Part shown: positions 6,311 to 9,086 of the stretch, one piece after another | How the letters are laid out: each line of letters starts with the position of its first letter | Numbering within the stretch: position 1 is the stretch's first letter | From: Candidatus Methylomirabilota bacterium | Lineage (GTDB): Bacteria; Methylomirabilota; Methylomirabilia; Methylomirabilales; CSP1-5 | DNA: 9,086 bases | Assembly (NCBI GenBank): GCA_022615475.1 | Contig: JAKEGQ010000021.1 | Span: forward strand, 1 to 9,086 | Reading direction: 5' to 3' | Notes under the pieces: model-generated | What the model was told of the DNA's origin: nothing | Seen by the model: only the letters and a program-made list of their open reading frames with translations | Databases searched by the model: none | Position numbers and translations under genes: made by a program

Positions 6311-6834
6311 GACACACTCCTCTTTCCGGCCCGGGCGGCAAACCACTCCCGCGCCACCACCCGAACCTCGGGAAGCTTCGGAAGATGCGCGAGGAGGTCA
6401 CTCACCCTGGTCCCGGACCCTGGGTGCACCAGACCGGGGTCCAGCTCGGCCAGCGGCAGGAGGACAAAGCGGCGCAGGTGCATCCGGGGGTGCGGGACCT
6501 GAAGATGCGGCTCGGCGATGATGCGAGAGCCGTAGAGGAGAAGATCTAGGTCCACCATCCGCGCCTCTCCCCGCTCACGGAGGCGCGGCCGGCCACAGGC
6601 CTCCTCCACCTCCCCGAGGACCGTGAGCAACTCGTGGGGGCCGAGAGAGGTCTCGACCTCTGCCACGCTATTGAAGAACCAGCCCCCCACCGCCTCCACC
6701 GGCTCGGTCTCATACAGGGACGAGAGGCGGAGGAGCTGGATGCCGGGGCGGCACACGAGGAGCGAGAGGGCCTGTTCCAGCGCTCCCTGCCGATCCCCCA
6801 CGTTTCCGCCGAGACCGAGATAGGCGCGGATCAA
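6307..6834 (-). CDS. folK: 2-amino-4-hydroxy-6-hydroxymethyldihydropteridine pyrophosphokinase
   Basis: HPPK transfers pyrophosphate from ATP to 6-hydroxymethyl-dihydropterin, the step after FolB in folate synthesis; cytosolic. The 175-residue product shows the N-terminal YLGLGGNVGDR (5-15), SSLYETEPVE (38-47), FFNSVAEVET (53-62), the Mg-binding RMVDLDLLLYG (92-102) with D95 and D97, and VPHPRMHLRRFVLLPLAELDP (113-133 region). All are HPPK signatures. The start appears to be TTG at 6834, overlapping the folB stop as TTGA; it gives the typical MIRAYLGLGGN beginning, and no ATG or GTG lies close by in frame. The 3' end overlaps the deoxynucleoside kinase by 4 bp. Confidence 0.96.
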   Translation of the reverse strand: MIRAYLGLGGNVGDRQGALEQALSLLVCRPGIQLLRLSSLYETEPVEAVGGWFFNSVAEVETSLGPHELLTVLGEVEEACGRPRLRERGEARMVDLDLLLYGSRIIAEPHLQVPHPRMHLRRFVLLPLAELDPGLVHPGSGTRVSDLLAHLPKLPEVRVVAREWFAARAGKRSVS

Positions 6835-7220
6835 CGCGTTTGCCTCCGTACGATTTCTACTCCCACTGATCCGACCCTCTCGGGAAGCGGGGGCGCAGGC
6901 TTCACCACCCGCACCCGAACCTCCCGGATCTCTCGTTGCTCCAAGAGATCCGACGCGATGGCCTCGGCCAGCGCCTCGAGGAGCCGGAAGCGCCGCGTCC
7001 GTCCGATCGCGGTGACCCGCTTGACCACATCGGCATAATCCACCGTCAGGGCCAGGTCATCCGCGGCACCAGCCGGGCGGAGATCGAGCGAGAGTTCCAC
7101 GTCCACCAGGAAGTGTTGCCCCAGGATCTGCTCTTCCTCCCGGGCCCCATGGTGGCCGTAGAAGCTGATCCCGCCGATGAATATTTTGTCCGACGTCCGA
7201 GGTCCGACGTCCAATGTCAT
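6831..7220 (-). CDS. folB: Dihydroneopterin aldolase
   Basis: Converts 7,8-dihydroneopterin to 6-hydroxymethyl-dihydropterin and glycolaldehyde, supplying FolK; usually octameric in the cytosol. The product is 129 residues. Motifs: KIFIGGISFYGHHGAREEE (12-30), the active-site entry region; LTVDYADV (58-65) with Y62; LLEALAEAIASDLL (80-93); and VRVRVVKPAPPLP (101-113), where K107 matches the catalytic lysine. The first 10 or so residues (MTLDVGPRTS) are not family-conserved and are encoded by a heptanucleotide repeat. ATG 7220 is the only ATG; a TTG at 7214 is the alternative. The Shine-Dalgarno is weak (GGG close to the start), so the exact start is uncertain although the enzyme is not. Confidence 0.94.
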   Translation of the reverse strand: MTLDVGPRTSDKIFIGGISFYGHHGAREEEQILGQHFLVDVELSLDLRPAGAADDLALTVDYADVVKRVTAIGRTRRFRLLEALAEAIASDLLEQREIREVRVRVVKPAPPLPERVGSVGVEIVRRQTR

Positions 7221-7257
7221 ACCCTATCTGGTTCAGAGTTCATGGTTGATGGTTCAT
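7188..7257. repeat. In-register heptanucleotide array covering the folB start
   Basis: The plus strand divides into ten 7-mers in a single phase: GTCCGAC, GTCCGAG, GTCCGAC, GTCCAAT, GTCATAC, a weak CCTATCT, then GGTTCAG, AGTTCAT, GGTTGAT, GGTTCAT. The fifth unit contains the folB start codon, so the first four encode the folB N-terminus. The last four form the left arm of an inverted repeat with 7281-7307. Confidence 0.75.
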
Positions 7258-7307
7258 GGCAAAGCCACGTTCCTCACTTCTGAACTCTCAACCCTGAACT
7301 ATGAACC
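7230..7307. repeat. Imperfect 27-bp inverted repeat built from heptads
   Basis: Arms 7230-7256 and 7281-7307 are reverse complements at 23 of 27 positions around a 24-nt centre. The mismatches fall at unit boundaries (arm positions 7, 14, 21, 22). The right arm reads TGAACTC, TCAACCC, TGAACTA, TGAACC. It lies between dapL and folB and could form a cruciform or an RNA hairpin. No T-tract follows on either strand, so it is not a standard terminator. Confidence 0.7.
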
Positions 7308-7316
7308 ATGATCCCG

Positions 7317-8489
7317 TTAAAGGCGTAGTTTGCCGATGCGTTCGACGGCCTCCCGGATCCGGTCAACCGGAACGGTGAGGGCGGCCCGGATAAACCCCTC
7401 GCCGTGGGGCCCGAAACCGACGCCCGGAGTCATCACGATCCCTGTCTCGCTCAAGAGCCGCTTGGCAAGGTCTGTGGAGTTATGGCCCGGAGGGACCGGG
7501 ATCCAGACGTAGAAGGTGGCCCGCGGCCTGGGGACGTTCCATCCGAGACGGGTGAGCCCCTCGACGAGGATGTCCCGCCGCTCCTGATAGATCTTACACT
7601 GGGCCGCGACGCAGTCCTGCGGGCCCCTGAGCGCCTCGATCCCGGCGAGCTGGATCGCCTCGAAGACGCCGGAGTCCACATTGGTCTTGATCCGGCCGAG
7701 GCCGGCCAGGATGTCGGCATTCCCCACGGCAAACCCGATCCGCCAACCGGTCATGTTGTATGTCTTAGACAACGAGTGGTACTCGATCGCCACCTCTTTG
7801 GCCCCCTCGACGCTCAGGACAGAGGAGGGCCGGAAGCCGTCGAAAGCGATCTCGGAGTACGCGGCATCGTGGCAGAGGATGAGACGGTGCCTCCGGGCAA
7901 AGGCGACGGCGTGAGCCAGGAACGCCTCGGGGGCACCCGCCGCCGTCGGATTGTTGGGGTAATTGAGGAAGAGCATCTTCGCCTTGCGCAGCACGTCGAG
8001 CGGGATGCTCTCCAGATCTGGGAGGAAGCCGTTCGAAGGGTAGAGAGGGAGGGCATGGGGGGTTCCACCGGCAAAGGCCGTCGCCGCTTGATAGACCGGA
8101 TAGCCGGGATCGGGGATGAGCACCGCATCGCCGGGCTCGATGAAGGCCAGCGGCATATGGGCGATCCCCTCCTTGCTGCCGATGAGCGTCAACACCTCCG
8201 TGGCGGGATCGAGTACTACCTTGAACCGGTCCCGGTACCATTCGGCCACGGCCTGGCGGAACTCCACCAGCCCCTCGTACGAGGGATAGCGATGATGCCG
8301 GGCGTCTGCGGCGGCCTCGGCCATCCGCTTGACGATGTGGCTGGGTGTCGGAAGGTCGGGGTCCCCGACCCCCAGGTCGATGATGTCCGTTCCCCGTTTG
8401 ATCGCCTCTTGCTTGAGCCGATCGATCTCCGCGAAGAGATAGGGGGGGAGCTGCCTCAGTCTGGTGGCGTACGGAAACCGTCCCTTCAT
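7317..8489 (-). CDS. dapL: LL-diaminopimelate aminotransferase-like class I/II PLP aminotransferase
   Basis: A fold-type I PLP aminotransferase, probably making LL-diaminopimelate directly from tetrahydrodipicolinate for lysine and peptidoglycan. The 390-residue length fits bacterial DapL. Visible motifs: IDLGVGDPDLPTP (37-49) near the N-terminus, SKEGIAHMPLAF (105-116), PDPGYPVY (126-133), NYPNNPT (176-182), the PLP-binding region HDAAYSEIAFDG (207-218) with D208, SLSKTYNMTGWR (239-250) with Schiff-base lysine K242, and a C-terminal FIRAAL with the substrate-carboxylate arginine. The ATG at 8489 follows an excellent Shine-Dalgarno (AGGAGG, 5 nt away) that overlaps the stop of the FAH gene. 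The class is secure; substrate is less so, since related alanine or aspartate aminotransferases look similar. No other dap gene is in the window. Confidence 0.85.
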   Translation of the reverse strand: MKGRFPYATRLRQLPPYLFAEIDRLKQEAIKRGTDIIDLGVGDPDLPTPSHIVKRMAEAAADARHHRYPSYEGLVEFRQAVAEWYRDRFKVVLDPATEVLTLIGSKEGIAHMPLAFIEPGDAVLIPDPGYPVYQAATAFAGGTPHALPLYPSNGFLPDLESIPLDVLRKAKMLFLNYPNNPTAAGAPEAFLAHAVAFARRHRLILCHDAAYSEIAFDGFRPSSVLSVEGAKEVAIEYHSLSKTYNMTGWRIGFAVGNADILAGLGRIKTNVDSGVFEAIQLAGIEALRGPQDCVAAQCKIYQERRDILVEGLTRLGWNVPRPRATFYVWIPVPPGHNSTDLAKRLLSETGIVMTPGVGFGPHGEGFIRAALTVPVDRIREAVERIGKLRL

Positions 8490-8501
8490 CGGGGCCTCCT
8501 A
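8490..8501 (-). promoter_or_regulatory. dapL ribosome binding site overlapping the upstream stop codon
   Basis: The minus strand reads TAGGAGG then CCCCG before the dapL ATG. The TAG is the stop of the FAH gene, and its last two bases form part of the AGGAGG site. Ribosomes ending on the FAH gene are therefore placed directly at the dapL site, which suggests coupling. Confidence 0.75.
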
Positions 8502-9086
8502 GGGCTGGCGTGTAACCGTATTCCGCAGCCGACCGATCCCTCCGATCTCGATCTCGATCGTGTCCCCCGGCTTCATCGGGCCGATGCCAGACGGGGTCCC
8601 CGTGGCGATAATGTCTCCGGGAAAGAGCGGCATGATCCTCGTGATAAAGCTCACCATGTATGGGACGTCAAAGATGAAGTTGGCGGTGCTGGAGCTCTGC
8701 TTGAGGTCCCCGTTCAAGTACGCGCGGACGGGGGCATTGTGTGGGTCCAGGGCCGTCTCCACCCAGGGGCCGACAGGGCCGAAGGTATCGAAGGACTTGC
8801 TCCGCGTCCATTGGCCGTCCTTGCGCTGTAGGTCCCGCGCGGTCACGTCATTGAAGCACGTGTACCCCAGGATGATCCTGGCGGCCTTTTTCGTGGAGAC
8901 TTCCTTGGCGTACCGCCCGATGACAACGCCCAACTCGGCCCCATAGTCCAGGCGATTCGAGACCTTGGGGTAGAGGATCCTTCCTCCGTGCGGGAGGACC
9001 GTCGTGCCCGGCTTGATGAAGATCACCGGCTCGCCCGGAAGTTCAAAGCCGAGTTCCGCGGCGTGATCCCGGAAGTTGAGCCCGAC
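8499..9086 (-). CDS. Fumarylacetoacetate hydrolase family protein, partial (N-terminus outside window)
   Basis: FAH-fold metal-dependent enzyme; relatives cleave or isomerise 2-oxo acids (acylpyruvases, oxaloacetate tautomerases or decarboxylases, HpcE-type isomerases). The frame is open to the right edge, giving 195 residues, and starts in the family motif VGLNFRDHAAELG, so only an N-terminal part is missing. Other motifs: VIFIKP (21-26), DYGAELGVVIG (47-57), GYTCFNDVTARDLQ (74-87), KSFDTFGPVGPW (97-108), and IIATGTPSGIGPMKPGD near the end. The N-terminal E-x-E metal pair appears as G49-x-E51, while D80 of NDVTARD is kept. An in-frame GTG at 9026 is internal to the domain and not the start. 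Substrate cannot be assigned. It is 9 bp upstream of dapL and probably in one transcript. Confidence 0.92.
   Translation of the reverse strand, partial: VGLNFRDHAAELGFELPGEPVIFIKPGTTVLPHGGRILYPKVSNRLDYGAELGVVIGRYAKEVSTKKAARIILGYTCFNDVTARDLQRKDGQWTRSKSFDTFGPVGPWVETALDPHNAPVRAYLNGDLKQSSSTANFIFDVPYMVSFITRIMPLFPGDIIATGTPSGIGPMKPGDTIEIEIGGIGRLRNTVTRQP

Noticed and set aside
7230..7307. Intrinsic terminator for dapL
   Set aside because: The arms can pair but with mismatches and a 24-nt loop, are not GC-rich, and no T-tract follows on the minus strand.
7404..8831. A 475-codon open frame on the plus strand
   Set aside because: It is antisense to dapL and the FAH gene and shows only a low-complexity Arg/Gly/Asp composition with no motif.

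Overview
This is a compact, GC-rich bacterial chromosome segment in which every supported gene lies on the minus strand, so transcription runs from high to low coordinates. No mobile element, tRNA, rRNA or CRISPR array was found. The gene content is housekeeping metabolism plus the start of a division and cell-wall (dcw) cluster. Taxonomy cannot be fixed without a search. High GC, a DapL-type aminotransferase, a STAS gene inside the dcw cluster and heptameric intergenic repeats suggest an environmental Gram-negative-type lineage; NC10/Methylomirabilota is a low-confidence guess.

In transcription order, the right part holds a fumarylacetoacetate-hydrolase (FAH) family enzyme, cut by the right edge, then a class I/II PLP aminotransferase resembling LL-diaminopimelate aminotransferase (DapL). 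After a heptad-repeat intergenic region come folB and folK of folate synthesis and a deoxynucleoside kinase, chained by 4-bp stop/start overlaps and closed by a clear intrinsic terminator. A second heptad-repeat region precedes panB and panC, two pantothenate-pathway enzymes (steps 1 and 3).

The left third is the head of the dcw cluster: mraZ, a STAS-domain gene, rsmH, ftsL and the first 432 codons of an ftsI-type class B PBP, cut by the left edge. Upstream of mraZ is a near-consensus sigma70 promoter (TTGACA, 17 bp, TATTTT). It is followed by five pentamer sites at exact 10-bp steps that match the known MraZ operator (TGGGN repeats), so the cluster is probably autoregulated by MraZ.

The genes fit a growth theme. 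DapL would supply diaminopimelate for peptidoglycan and lysine, FtsI and FtsL build the septum, folate and deoxynucleoside salvage feed DNA synthesis, and pantothenate feeds CoA. No new defence or mobile system was seen. The least ordinary points are the in-register 7-bp repeat arrays (one swallowing the folB start codon), the divergent STAS protein between mraZ and rsmH, and the MraZ operator array. No gene-free stretch exceeds 300 bases; the largest are 5394-5662 and 3436-3655.
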